Assembly: GCA_037783415.1 (NCBI GenBank)
Contig: JAZGTN010000068.1
Span: 124,001 to 188,000 of the forward strand
DNA length: 64,000 bases
Source: Leptasterias polaris
Lineage: Eukaryota > Echinodermata > Asteroidea > Forcipulatida > Asteriidae
Reading direction: 5' to 3'
Part shown: one piece after another, positions 36,001 to 39,589 of the stretch
Position numbering within the stretch: the first letter of the stretch is position 1
Layout of the letters: every line of letters begins with the position of its first letter
Notes under the pieces: generated by a model
Seen by the model: the letters and a program-made list of their open reading frames with translations, nothing else
Database searches by the model: none
What the model was told of the DNA's origin: nothing
Translations under genes and position numbers: made by a program

Positions 36001-38028
36001 AGTGTCCAGCGCGGGGGATGTATTTCTCCCTTCCCAACTCTCTATCCTCATCAGAACATCTAGGAAACACCCTACTAACTATCATGTAACAGAAGTGCAA
36101 ACAGGGGACATCCATGACTGGAAAGCATTCGGGCAGTCCTTGCATATTCTAAAGGTACGGTCAACAGTCGAAGGTAATCCAGTAGACTGGAAAAAGGTAA
36201 TGCAAGTTAAGGTCACAAAATCCAAACCTCTTAAAATCATGGTAAAACTCTCGCACCTCCAAGAAACGTTTGACACTATTGACATTGAGGGTAGCTCAAG
36301 GCTCACAGCAATTGACCAACTGAATTACCCTCCACCTGCCTATCCTAGAAGTCCTCCTAAACTTGCAGAGAGCAAGTACAACGACTTGATGAGTCTGTGT
36401 GAAGGCCCGACTCCGGTAATTAGTCATCCCGATCACATTGCATTCTACAGAAACCTTCCGCATTGATCAGGTTTTCCTATTCAATCATTCTGAGGATCTT
36501 TGTGGGTTTAAATGGTGCTTTATTGTCCAAAATAATGTTTACAAGAAATATGTATACCAGAGTAGATCATTGTGAAAGCGGGATGAAACCAAAGTGTTTT
36601 GTTAATTTTAAAATGAATATTTACAATGGATGAATTTTTTAATTACTTGTACATTGAATTAAATGAATTTTTATAATGAATGAATTGTTAAATTAATTGT
36701 ATGAATAAAAGTTATTGTTAACTAAAAACAGACATAATTGGCTTTTCATTTGATTGCATTACGTACTGACAGCAATGAAGGACTAAATCACAGTAAATTA
36801 CAAAATTACCCCTGTGAAAGTTCCTATTATGACATTTTTTTAAGAGGAAGTTTCCAACCGACGTTCCCCATGATGAAAAATAAACAGACAACAAATAAAC
36901 TTCCGTCTAATAAGGTGGTCTTTTTTAAATGCCCATTTCCGGTTATAACACACATTGAACCCCACCCCCCCCCCCCCCCGACCCCGATAGTATTTTAAAA
37001 ATCGACGCGGACTCCCTGTTTGCCTGCATTACGAACGCATTGAGTGTCACAGACAGAGTGTATTGCGCGTGCGCACAACAGATACGTCGCCCGGCACAGA
37101 GCGCAGAAATGGAACTTCAGGTCCCACGAAGTGACCTATCGCGATACGCCGCTCGCTGCGCGTAAGAAAACTGAAAGTTATAATTTCACGAAGTGACGGA
37201 TAACTTTACCACTTTATATTTACCTTAATATTTGATATTTTTGCATTTAAACCATACAGTGTGAATCTATAACTATTAATATACCCGCTGTAGTATTATC
37301 AATCCAAAAGAAGTGATATTTCCTTGGGAAATGACCAATCCAAAAATAGCTTAACTTTAAACCCGTTTTTCTCGAAACGACAAAAAATGAGATAGGTCAG
37401 TTCGTGGGACCAGCGACGATATGTAATGCTCTATTTTCTGTTTCTCCTACTCTTACTACTCATATTCTAAGAACAAACCACTGTATTCATCAGGATTTTC
37501 CCAAACCTTGAGCCTTCTTGAAAATAACAAAGCCATTGACAAAGGGAGAACGGAATAGTCCTTATTGTGTCCAAACCTGTAGTTCTGTATTTCTGGAGAT
37601 GCACAAAGTCTGGAAACCTCCTGAATTGTAACAATTGGGAATTTCCTGGTCTAAAATAAGGGGGGAAACAAGGCCTGAAAGCAATTTTTCAGGAAACTCA
37701 CACTAGTCATATCTCATTCATGTGACTTTGTTCAACTTCAACTTCAATTTATTTTCCACGGTATCAAATATCAATATTTAATTGTAGAATAAAAGATTTG
37801 CAATGGAGCAAAAGCAAAGAATAAGTAATGGATAATGGGCGATACTGATAAATTCCAAACCGATCTCTTTCATGCTATCCTCAACAGCTGGAGAAGAAAG
37901 AGCGTAAGTACCTGGAGGAGGAATTTGAGACAAGTGGCAACAAGAGATCCCTCGAGACAAGACTTCTCAGCTTCTTGAGCTACAACTACTATCACCTGCC
38001 GATGTATGCTAAGCCAGGCATGGTCTGA
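1506..38028 (+). CDS. CFAP61: CFAP61, cilia- and flagella-associated protein 61 (3' part of gene, 22 exons)
   Basis: Spliced coding region: 1506-1638, 2934-3081, 3768-3860, 5037-5159, 7205-7268, 7425-7485, 11735-11910, 12834-12942, 14472-14669, 15386-15670, 16546-16674, 17175-17302, 17699-17884, 19511-19770, 20258-20452, 23598-23744, 24087-24216, 26484-26724, 28115-28222, 29191-29385, 30899-30958, 37888-38028. All introns are GT-AG and all phases agree, giving about 1102 residues to TGA. Conserved blocks include [34 protein letters not shown], a dinucleotide-binding-like [15 protein letters not shown], and [12 protein letters not shown], ending [14 protein letters not shown]61 (FAP61) is a subunit of the calmodulin- and spoke-associated complex at the base of axonemal radial spokes and is needed for normal sperm and ciliary motility. 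The second half resembles FAD/NAD-binding oxidoreductases, but activity is not established. The N-terminal part (about 190 residues in human) lies before base 1. Exons 3-6 encode a low-complexity Ser/Thr/Pro linker and are the least certain. Two large transposons sit in its introns. Confidence 0.95.
1766..1876. mobile_element. Hairpin MITE
   Basis: Inverted arms from ATAGTTAATGA to TCATTAACTAT, with a perfect 14-bp core GCAGAGTCTTTCTC/GAGAAAGACTCTGC and a loop of about 25 nt. A single arm of the same family recurs at about 30505-30545, which supports a mobile foldback element. Confidence 0.65.
2455..2700. repeat. Dispersed repeat, two copies in window
   Basis: About 250 bp that aligns with 30160-30405. 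Both contain CTCAAATAACACCTAT or a close variant, then TATTTCTCAACAT, GAATGTTTAAGACAT and GCTGATGTTTCAGTTGTC in the same order. No terminal structure was identified. Confidence 0.6.
2934..3081 (+). CDS. CFAP61: CFAP61 exon
   Basis: Follows ACCAG and precedes GTTTGT. It reads [20 protein letters not shown] then [10 protein letters not shown], the conserved end of the N-terminal domain, followed by a Pro/Thr-rich start of the linker. It ends with one base of a split Ala codon. Confidence 0.93.
3305..3745 (-). mobile_element. Tandem tRNA-like SINE units (317-bp family)
   Basis: Two consecutive minus-strand units with tRNA-like parts at about 3367-3443 and 3677-3745, spaced about 310 bp apart. 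Each is linked by the same unit body (GTATAACCAGGGATCACA, AAACTGACTGG). The second unit is cut off just before the CFAP61 exon at 3768. Confidence 0.7.
3768..3860 (+). CDS. CFAP61: CFAP61 exon (low-complexity linker)
   Basis: Polypyrimidine tract and TTTTTAG before, GTGAGT after. Encodes [15 protein letters not shown] then a Ser-rich [11 protein letters not shown]. The sequence is poorly conserved but phase-compatible with both neighbours. Confidence 0.82.
3938..4310 (+). mobile_element. tRNA-headed SINE split by a hairpin MITE
   Basis: SINE head GTGTCGTGGCCAAGCGG at about 3938-3980, then an inserted GCCCAATTTTATAGAGCT hairpin element (about 3981-4172), then the rest of the SINE from about 4176 (GGTTCTGGTCCCGGTCATGG, ACTTGTGTCCTTGA). 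The order matches the uninterrupted minus-strand copy at 13.0-13.46 kb. Confidence 0.7.
3981..4172. mobile_element. GGGCCCAATTTCATAGAGCT-type hairpin MITE
   Basis: Starts GAGCCCAATTTTATAGAGCT and ends CTTTTTAAGCAGCTCCATTT, with the family's internal blocks GGTTACCAGCTAAA and TTTTTGCTTAGCAGAAA. Inserted inside a SINE. Confidence 0.65.
5037..5159 (+). CDS. CFAP61: CFAP61 exon (low-complexity linker)
   Basis: Acceptor ACATTAG, donor GTAAGC. Encodes a Thr/Pro/Ser-rich segment ([24 protein letters not shown]). Called from splice signals and matching phase 1 at both ends rather than from similarity. Confidence 0.8.
5300..6640. mobile_element. TIR element with decayed BED-type zinc-finger ORF
   Basis: Imperfect terminal inverted repeats: about 5307-5337 (TTCACACGTCGTACTAAAGT region) against 6609-6638 (ACTTTAGTACGCTGTCTGAA), plus many GGTCTAA/TTAGACC copies near both ends. 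Between them, about 6090-6350, three reading frames together show a broken zinc-finger domain: [17 protein letters not shown], then [20 protein letters not shown], then GHLKKHN. The Cys-x2-Cys and His-x3-His spacing suggests the BED-type finger of hAT-like transposases (inference). The ORF has at least two frameshifts. Confidence 0.5.
7205..7268 (+). CDS. CFAP61: CFAP61 exon (linker)
   Basis: Acceptor TTTCTCAG, donor GTAAGC. Short exon reading [20 protein letters not shown]. Enters in phase 1 and leaves in phase 2, which the next exon needs. Confidence 0.78.
7425..7485 (+). CDS. CFAP61: CFAP61 exon (linker, acidic)
   Basis: Acceptor TTAACCAG, donor GTAACT. Encodes [20 protein letters not shown] and ends in phase 0. 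The inserted MULE transposon begins about 190 bp downstream in the following intron. Confidence 0.78.
7677..7835. repeat. MULE left terminal inverted repeat
   Basis: Seven or so copies of CACTTCGTACC or its complement in about 160 bp. The outer 50 bp mirrors the right end including the CTTTTCGTACCCGGGACAC block. Confidence 0.85.
8430..8635. repeat. 58-bp minisatellite inside MULE
   Basis: About 3.5 copies of a unit containing GTTTAATGACCCATTGTC and CCGCCAAAGTCTCC. Spacing of TTTAATGA at about 8484, 8543 and 8601 gives a period of 58-59 bp. Confidence 0.8.
8740..8896. repeat. 33-bp minisatellite abutting the transposase start
   Basis: Copies of AATCAAGAATCAAGACC and AAGATCAAGACTCAAG, ending at the base before the transposase ATG at 8897. 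In another frame it would encode repeating QDQDSRIKN, which I treat as a by-product. Confidence 0.85.
8897..10658 (+). pseudogene. MULE transposase with PHD and FLYWCH fingers, frameshifted
   Basis: Translation from the ATG at 8897 shows an N-terminal PHD-type finger (C8-C11, C24-C27, H32-C35, C58-C61), a FLYWCH-like finger at about residues 130-200 ([23 protein letters not shown]) and a MULE transposase core from about residue 290 ([36 protein letters not shown]). Near 10190-10210 the reading moves to the next frame, which continues [30 protein letters not shown] and stops at 10658. The shift splits the core, so no intact protein is made. The second Asp (codon at 10049) and the Glu of NNDVEGW are present. 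The position where relatives have Asp-Gly-Thr-Phe reads Leu-Gly-Thr-Phe (codon at 9842), so the first catalytic Asp is missing. The enzyme would have moved the surrounding element; this copy is very probably dead. Confidence 0.85.
10880..11110. repeat. AT-rich tandem repeat (about 80 bp) in MULE 3' part
   Basis: Three diverged copies of a unit containing ATATTAAAACGAATAAGAAT, AAATAGGAAGTAAT and CAAAAAACAGTT. Noncoding. Confidence 0.6.
11215..11365. repeat. MULE right terminal inverted repeat
   Basis: Three regularly spaced GACGGTACGAAGTGAC copies, then GGTACGAAGTGTC copies and CCCGGGTACGAAAAGGTA, ending at the outer GGTACGAAGTGTCTGACA. Confidence 0.85.
11388..11546 (-). mobile_element. Fragment of TATAGAC-type foldback element
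   Basis: Matches the reverse complement of the element at 24819-24994: GGCCAATGAGCA, CTCCTTTTGACCTCTA and the end TTTGCATAAGGTCTATTA. The left end is missing. It lies directly beside the right end of the MULE. Confidence 0.55.
11735..11910 (+). CDS. CFAP61: CFAP61 exon
   Basis: Acceptor TTTCTACAG, donor GTAAGT. A Pro-rich end of the linker ([19 protein letters not shown]) runs into the conserved block [16 protein letters not shown]. Confidence 0.92.
12834..12942 (+). CDS. CFAP61: CFAP61 exon
   Basis: Acceptor ATCCACAG, donor GTAAGT. Reads [20 protein letters not shown] then [11 protein letters not shown], continuing the family's conserved middle region. Confidence 0.93.
12966..13537. mobile_element. 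GGGCCCAATTTCATAGAGCT hairpin MITE, split by a SINE
   Basis: Left arm GGGCCCAATTTCATAGAGCT at 12966 and right arm GTGAAATTGGGCCC ending 13537, with the internal ATGGTACATGTGAATTGG block. A minus-strand SINE occupies about 13031-13460 in the middle. Confidence 0.75.
13031..13460 (-). mobile_element. Full-length tRNA-headed SINE
   Basis: Read on the minus strand: head GTGTCGTGGCCAAGCGG with a B-box-like GGGTTCGAGCCCC, body ACTTGTGTCCTTATTAAGCA, GATGGGACGTAAAGCC and TGCACGTAAAAGAACCCAG, and 3' end GAGCGCTATATAAGAAGCCA followed by ATTATT repeats. GCAAAA flanks both sides as a likely target duplication inside the hairpin MITE. It is a useful reference copy for the truncated relatives elsewhere in the window and for the minisatellite in TBP. 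Confidence 0.85.
14472..14669 (+). CDS. CFAP61: CFAP61 exon
   Basis: Acceptor CCAACAG, donor GTAAGG. Encodes [20 protein letters not shown] and QFNKARRDP, both conserved. Phase 0 at both ends. Confidence 0.93.
15386..15670 (+). CDS. CFAP61: CFAP61 exon
   Basis: Acceptor AATCAAG, donor GTAAGA. The best-conserved exon: [30 protein letters not shown] and CLYYPVYP. Phase 0 at both ends. Its reverse-strand ORF is a shadow. Confidence 0.96.
16171..16287. repeat. 39-bp tandem repeat, 3 copies
   Basis: Unit starts GTGCACCAGTGACCTCATTG and includes CCAGTCCATATCTGTAAAT, beginning at about 16171, 16210 and 16249. It lies in a CFAP61 intron; the ORFs across it are repeat artefacts. Confidence 0.85.
16546..16674 (+). 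CDS. CFAP61: CFAP61 exon
   Basis: Acceptor TTTGAAAG, donor GTACGT. Encodes [20 protein letters not shown] then [13 protein letters not shown]. Phase 0 at both ends. Confidence 0.92.
17175..17302 (+). CDS. CFAP61: CFAP61 exon with dinucleotide-binding-like motif
   Basis: Acceptor CTTGACAG, donor [26 protein letters not shown] followed by [14 protein letters not shown]. The run of valines followed by G-x(4)-G is typical of the first beta-alpha-beta unit of a Rossmann fold, in keeping with the oxidoreductase-like second half of CFAP61. Confidence 0.94.
17457..17644. mobile_element. GGGCCCAATTTCATAGAGCT hairpin MITE, diverged copy
   Basis: Left arm TCGATTTCATATAGCTACTT, internal CACATGTACCATCTTTGACT and GGTATCCTGCT blocks, right arm CGCCATGAAATTTGGTCC. 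Ends just before a CFAP61 exon acceptor. Confidence 0.65.
17699..17884 (+). CDS. CFAP61: CFAP61 exon
   Basis: Acceptor TTTTGACAG, donor GTATAG. Encodes [19 protein letters not shown], a conserved second strand region, then [18 protein letters not shown]. Confidence 0.94.
17980..18592. mobile_element. Inner TTAA element (piggyBac-like MITE), 613 bp
   Basis: Perfect inverted termini TTAACCCTTTCAGCCCCAAG and CTTGGGGCTGAAAGGGTTAA, flanked by or including TTAA at each end. Near its right end two copies of GCGACTATAGTCGCCCTTGG form subterminal repeats. No transposase inside. Confidence 0.75.
18610..18955. repeat. 117-bp tandem repeat, about 3 copies
   Basis: Unit contains TGAATGATAGACAAA or variants, GCCAGCCTACAATATGATAT and CATGTACACAGTACACAGTC. 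A diverged single copy lies at about 15725-15830, so the unit is also dispersed. Confidence 0.75.
19280..19410 (+). mobile_element. tRNA-derived SINE head
   Basis: GGTGGTCTAGTGGTTAAGAC (A-box-like) followed by GTGGGTTCAAATCTC (B-box-like) with normal tRNA spacing. A related head occurs at 58600-58740. A tRNA gene is unlikely, as the cloverleaf is incomplete and SINE body sequence follows. Confidence 0.6.
19511..19770 (+). CDS. CFAP61: CFAP61 exon
   Basis: Acceptor AAAACAG, donor [26 protein letters not shown] contains the L-I-L-C-T-G signature seen before the second nucleotide-binding unit in disulfide-oxidoreductase-like proteins. It continues to [17 protein letters not shown]. Confidence 0.94.
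20258..20452 (+). CDS. CFAP61: CFAP61 exon
   Basis: Acceptor TTGTTACAG, donor GTAAGC. Encodes [20 protein letters not shown], the family's second GxxxxxY nucleotide-binding-like segment, then [20 protein letters not shown]. Confidence 0.93.
21098..22775. mobile_element. Repeat element with terminal AGCTGTTCCG and internal satellite
   Basis: Begins with a 12-bp hairpin, AGCTGTTCCGAC then GTCGGAACAGCT (about 21099-21132). A matching inverted CGGAACAGCT lies at about 22765-22774. Inside are an ATT microsatellite (about 21156-21187), two copies about 400 bp apart of TAATTATTCACGTGACAGC, and the 130-bp array. No transposase seen. Boundaries and class are uncertain. Confidence 0.45.
21800..22670. 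repeat. 130-bp satellite, about 6.5 copies, with ETS-like palindromes
   Basis: AACCGGAAGT recurs at about 21911, 22041, 22171, 22300, 22430 and 22560, with a shortened last copy at about 22660, so the period is 129-130 bp. Each unit has TTTTCAAACTTTTTTCAGTT, ATAGACTCCTTGGGCATT, GTGACCCCATGTTGACC and ACTTCCGGGTCAACCGGAAG or close variants. The two ORFs reading through (21919-22363) only reflect the open repeat frame. Confidence 0.85.
22810..23185 (+). mobile_element. tRNA-headed SINE with ATT tail
   Basis: B-box-like GTGGATTCAAATCCC, then ACTTGTGTCCTTGAGCAAAA, GTATACGGGTGCCTGTGAGG and a tail GCTCATAATAAATACACATT followed by ATT repeats. Same body start as the SINE at 13.0 kb but a different 3' end. 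Confidence 0.65.
23270..23545 (+). mobile_element. tRNA-derived SINE, second family
   Basis: Head GGCGTGGTTGGCTAGTGCG, then GGTTCTCTCCTGTGCCATGA, CTCTGGTTTTCCTCCCTCCG and AAACACTTTCGATCTCTGGC. A minus-strand relative is at 62470-62750, where AGCCAGAGATCGAAAGTGTT is its complement. Confidence 0.65.
23598..23744 (+). CDS. CFAP61: CFAP61 exon
   Basis: Acceptor GTTGTGTAG, donor GTACAG. Encodes [28 protein letters not shown] and KAVDYDTFK, all conserved in CFAP61. Confidence 0.93.
24087..24216 (+). CDS. CFAP61: CFAP61 exon
   Basis: Acceptor TACACAG, donor [26 protein letters not shown] and [13 protein letters not shown] are strongly conserved. It ends within a split Trp codon. Confidence 0.94.
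24819..24994. mobile_element. TATAGAC-type foldback element A
   Basis: Left end ATAGACCTTATGCATATGAC with GTCA following; right end GACGTCAATGCATAAGGTCT followed by ATA. Arms match over about 25 bp. A minus-strand fragment of the same family is at 11388-11546. Confidence 0.75.
25262..25973. mobile_element. TATAGAC-type element B, 712 bp
   Basis: Inverted termini TATAGACTGTGCAAGTCTCG (continuing CGCA) at the left and TGCGCGAGACTTGCACAGTC (continuing TA) at the right, flanked by TA. No coding sequence. Confidence 0.75.
26484..26724 (+). CDS. CFAP61: CFAP61 exon
   Basis: Acceptor TTCTATAG, donor GTAAGT. Encodes [27 protein letters not shown] and [19 protein letters not shown]. Confidence 0.94.
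26755..27050 (+). mobile_element. tRNA-Gly-like SINE with AAAT tail
   Basis: GGGTTTGCGTAGTGGTATCT with a B-box-like GGTTCGAATCCCACC, body GATTGCGTGGGTTTTCCCTG and CCTTCCCACATCTAAAA, then an (AAAT)n tail at about 27016-27048. A body fragment of the same family is at 58380-58480. Confidence 0.65.
27176..27362. mobile_element. Foldback MITE
   Basis: Left arm CCAGAAAAACAGGCCTTGCT then GATGTGATGTC; right arm GACATCACATG then GAGCAAGGCTTGTTTTTCTG. Noncoding. Confidence 0.6.
27680..28012. repeat. Dispersed repeat related to 39680-39935
   Basis: Shares with 39680-39935 the ordered blocks CACACCATTTCAAC/CACCATTTTAACTTGAGG, TAGAGACTTG, TTTTGTCCCCACTT/TTTTTCCCCACTGA and CCTCTTTAA. The long minus-strand ORF across it has no recognisable domain. 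Confidence 0.5.
28115..28222 (+). CDS. CFAP61: CFAP61 exon
   Basis: Acceptor TACTAAAG, donor GTACCT. Encodes [20 protein letters not shown] and [15 protein letters not shown]. Phase 0 at both ends. Confidence 0.93.
28745..29045 (+). mobile_element. tRNA-headed SINE (family of the 13.0-kb copy)
   Basis: GTGTGGGTTTGAATCCTGGT, ACACTTGTGTCCTTGAGCAA, and 3' part GAGCGTCACTGAGTGATGGA then TGAGCACTATATAGGAAGCC. Confidence 0.7.
29191..29385 (+). CDS. CFAP61: CFAP61 exon
   Basis: Acceptor CCTGACAG, donor GTAAGA. Encodes [20 protein letters not shown] and [22 protein letters not shown] content is higher than the flanking introns. The reverse-strand ORF here is a shadow. Confidence 0.94.
30590..30840 (+). 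mobile_element. tRNA-like SINE, single 317-bp-family unit
   Basis: Tract from GTATACTTGGGTGTGATCCT through the tRNA-like part 30696-30769 to CCCAGTCAGTTTCCCTTGTG. The tRNA-like part has a 7-bp acceptor stem, an intact A box (AGCTCAGTTGGTAGAG) and B box (GGTTCAAATCC). Position 33 of the anticodon loop is C, which argues against a working tRNA gene. Confidence 0.8.
30899..30958 (+). CDS. CFAP61: CFAP61 exon (20 codons)
   Basis: Acceptor GGTTTCAG, donor GTTGGT. Reads [20 protein letters not shown], phase 0 at both ends, in line with an acidic segment before the family C-terminus. The 6.26 kb transposon lies in the following 6.9 kb intron. Confidence 0.85.
31043..31112 (+). mobile_element. SINE head fragment
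   Basis: CTGGCGTGTCATGGCCGAGC then CGGACTCAAGCTTCGGTGTT, matching the head of the 13.0-kb SINE. It ends shortly before the large transposon. Confidence 0.6.
31156..31420. repeat. Left TIR and subterminal repeats of the 6.26-kb transposon
   Basis: TIR at 31156-31196, then CACAAAGTGACGTATC, GATAGGTCACTTCGTGGGAT and TTCACGAAGTGACTTACAT within the next 220 bp. These are inverted and direct copies of an ACGAAGTGAC-type motif. Confidence 0.8.
32685..36466 (+). pseudogene. Transposase gene of the 6.26-kb element (multi-exon, one frameshift)
   Basis: Exons by GT-AG and phase: 32685-32870, 33002-33070, 33330-33509, 33614-33682, 33942-34121, then 34226 onward. Exon 1 has an internal ATG at 32714 and reads [14 protein letters not shown] and [15 protein letters not shown], a Tudor/chromo-like pattern. 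The acidic exons repeat TEDSDSGED. About 34447-34560 has [20 protein letters not shown] and CESH, a possible zinc-binding segment. From 35099 the frame changes at an A8 run (TGTAAAAAAAATG); upstream VCKKN and downstream [19 protein letters not shown] join naturally if one A is dropped. Downstream blocks are [48 protein letters not shown] and [10 protein letters not shown], candidate Asp, Asp and Glu of a transposase core. Related proteins are, from memory, common and mostly uncharacterised in cnidarian and arthropod genomes. Apart from the A-run the copy looks intact. Confidence 0.75.
32938..34300. repeat. 612-bp tandem duplication of an exon pair
   Basis: GGAACTGAGGACAGTGATAG occurs at 33001, 33613 and 34225, exactly 612 bp apart. 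Two near-identical full units hold a 69-nt exon, intron, 180-nt exon and intron; a third partial copy fuses to the main transposase exon. Only a handful of substitutions separate the units. Confidence 0.92.
36961..36982. repeat. Poly-C tract
   Basis: A run of about 17 C residues with one interruption inside the 3' noncoding part of the 6.26-kb element. Confidence 0.8.
37120..37418. repeat. Right TIR and subterminal repeats of the 6.26-kb transposon
   Basis: GTCCCACGAAGTGACCTATC and TTTCACGAAGTGACGGAT precede the terminal TGAGATAGGTCAGTTCGTGG run that ends CCAGCGACG at 37418. Confidence 0.8.
37888..38028 (+). CDS. CFAP61: CFAP61 last coding exon with stop
   Basis: Acceptor CTCAACAG. Encodes [20 protein letters not shown] and [20 protein letters not shown], ending V-TGA at 38026-38028. 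The terminal HLPMYA block is the conserved CFAP61 C-terminus. Confidence 0.94.
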   Translation: MEKKERKYLEEEFETSGNKRSLETRLLSFLSYNYYHLPMYAKPGMV

Positions 38029-38490
38029 CTCCATTAAACCTTACTGCAATTTAGCCGTACCACAACACAGAGAAGTTTGTCAAATTTCCTGTAAAAATAT
38101 ACAGTTTCATGATATTTTCTGAGGATTTTCCCTGATTGTTTTTCCCTTCAAACACTTTTAATTATATAATTAATATTGAGCGAGTAAACTGTGGTTTTAG
38201 AGCAAGGTACTGACTACAAATTAATTGTTGTATATCCTAAAGATTCACAGCTGTAGTTTGGGGAGGGGGGCTGAAACATAAATTTAGGTTATAATTGTTA
38301 GCAAGTTTTTTTTGTTTAAATGACCTCAGAGTCTCAACTTGTGATGTATATATACTGCCCTCTATATATATTTATAAATAAACTAATCGGGTAACAAAAT
38401 CCGTCCACAGCTTAACTTAACTTTACATTGGTTTGGTGTTTGCAAATATTTTGATATTTAAAGAAATAGAAGTTATCATTTGTAAATAAA
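38029..38490 (+). other. CFAP61 3' UTR with polyadenylation signals
   Basis: AT-rich sequence after the CFAP61 stop. AATAAA hexamers at about 38377 and 38485 are candidate poly(A) signals; the first is the nearest to the stop. The transcript end cannot be fixed from sequence alone. Confidence 0.45.
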
Positions 38491-38498
38491 ACATACTA

Positions 38499-39118
38499 AA
38501 CCCCTCAAAAAGAGTATGGAAACTTTTTTTCTATTACCTATATTTTTGTTGTTTGTGATCTGTTCATGTCATGGAACATACCTATGGGAAGCTTGTTCCT
38601 TCCTTTTCAAAACGAGACCACATTTGTCACAATCATTTATTTGGGGGCTCAGCAACTCTGTTGTGATGGCGTGGAGGTCTGAAACAGAATGTGCCAACCC
38701 GCATACATTCATGCATGGTGAAGCACTAAACACTGCTGTTCCAGTCACCCAAACAGTGAGTCTTTACTCTTTAGTACTGCTCACTTTATCAAAGTTATAA
38801 TTAGGTGTCTACTCCAACACTGTCATGCCAAGTTTGTCCGGTCTCAAGAAGGCCTGGGCTATAGGGCAGGTTGAAGCTGGTGTTCCCCAGAAGCAAGTTG
38901 CAGCTTTATTTGGAGTGAGTCGTAGTACTATCTCCAAACTGAAGGTCATGTTCCCCAAAACCAGTGATTTCAAAGACAGATTGCAAAGTGGGCACCCAAG
39001 ATTGGATAAACGTGGCATGATAATGTTTGGAGTTAACACCAAATTACCAATTTGATAACCGCAAATAACCAAAATAAAGGTGATCATTAAAACAAAATCT
39101 TGATACTTTTGAGGGGTT
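38499..39118 (+). mobile_element. Internally deleted Tc1/mariner element, 620 bp
   Basis: Inverted termini AACCCCTCAAAA and TTTTGAGGGGTT flanked by TA (38497-38498 and 39119-39120). It holds the start of a Tc1-type transposase ORF (38825-39055) but no catalytic domain, as expected for a deletion derivative. It lies in the CFAP61-TBP intergenic region. Confidence 0.85.
38825..39055 (+). pseudogene. Tc1-type transposase N-terminal helix-turn-helix fragment
   Basis: A 76-residue ORF starting MPSLSGLKKAWAIGQVEAG, with QKQVAALFGVSRSTISKL as a clear homeodomain-like helix-turn-helix and then LQSGHPRLDKR, the linker region of Tc1 transposases. It then runs into unrelated sequence (MIMFGVNTKLPI) and stops. 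The second DNA-binding subdomain and the DDE core are absent. A deletion relic, though the frame has stayed open over the DNA-binding helices. Confidence 0.8.
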
Positions 39119-39185
39119 TATAAATTGTTGTAAAATAAGTTTTCACAGAGAGTGTTTTTTTTTTTATTCATTACATTTTGATGTT

Positions 39186-39560
39186 TAAAGGCACTGAACA
39201 CGTTTGGTAATTGTCAAAGACCAGTATTCTCACTTGGTGTATCCCAACATATGCATAAAATAACGAGCCTGTGAAAATTTGGACTCAATTGGTCATTGAA
39301 GTTGCAAGAAAATGATGAAAGAAAAAACACCCTTGTTGTACAAATTAGTGTGCTTTCAGATAGGAATAAAAGGCTTCATGGCCAGAAGTCTTTTATTATT
39401 TTAGTGAGAAATTACCTCTTTCTCAAAAACTACGTTACTTCAGAGGGAGTCGTTTCTCACAATGTTTTATACTATCAACAGCTCTCCGTTGCTCGTTACC
39501 AAGTAAGTTTTTATGCTAATATTTATTTTGAGTAATTACCAAACGTGTACAGTGCCTTTA
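39186..39560. mobile_element. TTTAAAGGCACTG-type TIR element, 375 bp
   Basis: Left end TTTAAAGGCACTGAACACGT then TTGGTAATT; right end AATTACCAAACGTGTACAGT then GCCTTTAAA. Internal blocks TATGCATAAAATAACGAGCC and ACAATGTTTTATACTATCAA. Fragments of the family recur at about 20040-20170, 40470-40520 and 56270-56930. I associate this family with sea-star genomes (recollection, not checked). Confidence 0.75.
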
Positions 39561-39589
39561 AACAAATATAAAATATTTATGAATGCTCC

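Larger units (their letters stand above)
31156..37418 (+). mobile_element. 6.26-kb DNA transposon with Tudor-like exon, unassigned superfamily
   Basis: Terminal inverted repeats are identical for 31 bp, starting CGTCGCTGGTCCCACGAACT and continuing GACCTATCTCA, flanked by ATAT on both sides (31152-31155 and 37419-37422) as a 4-bp target duplication. Subterminal copies of CACGAAGTGAC lie within about 300 bp of both ends. Inside is one + strand multi-exon gene (32685-36466) encoding a Tudor-like segment, an acidic repeat region, a Cys/His segment and a D/D/E-type transposase. A 4-bp duplication and this length fit Sola-type elements, but I cannot confirm that. It lies in the last CFAP61 intron, same strand. 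Confidence 0.85.
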
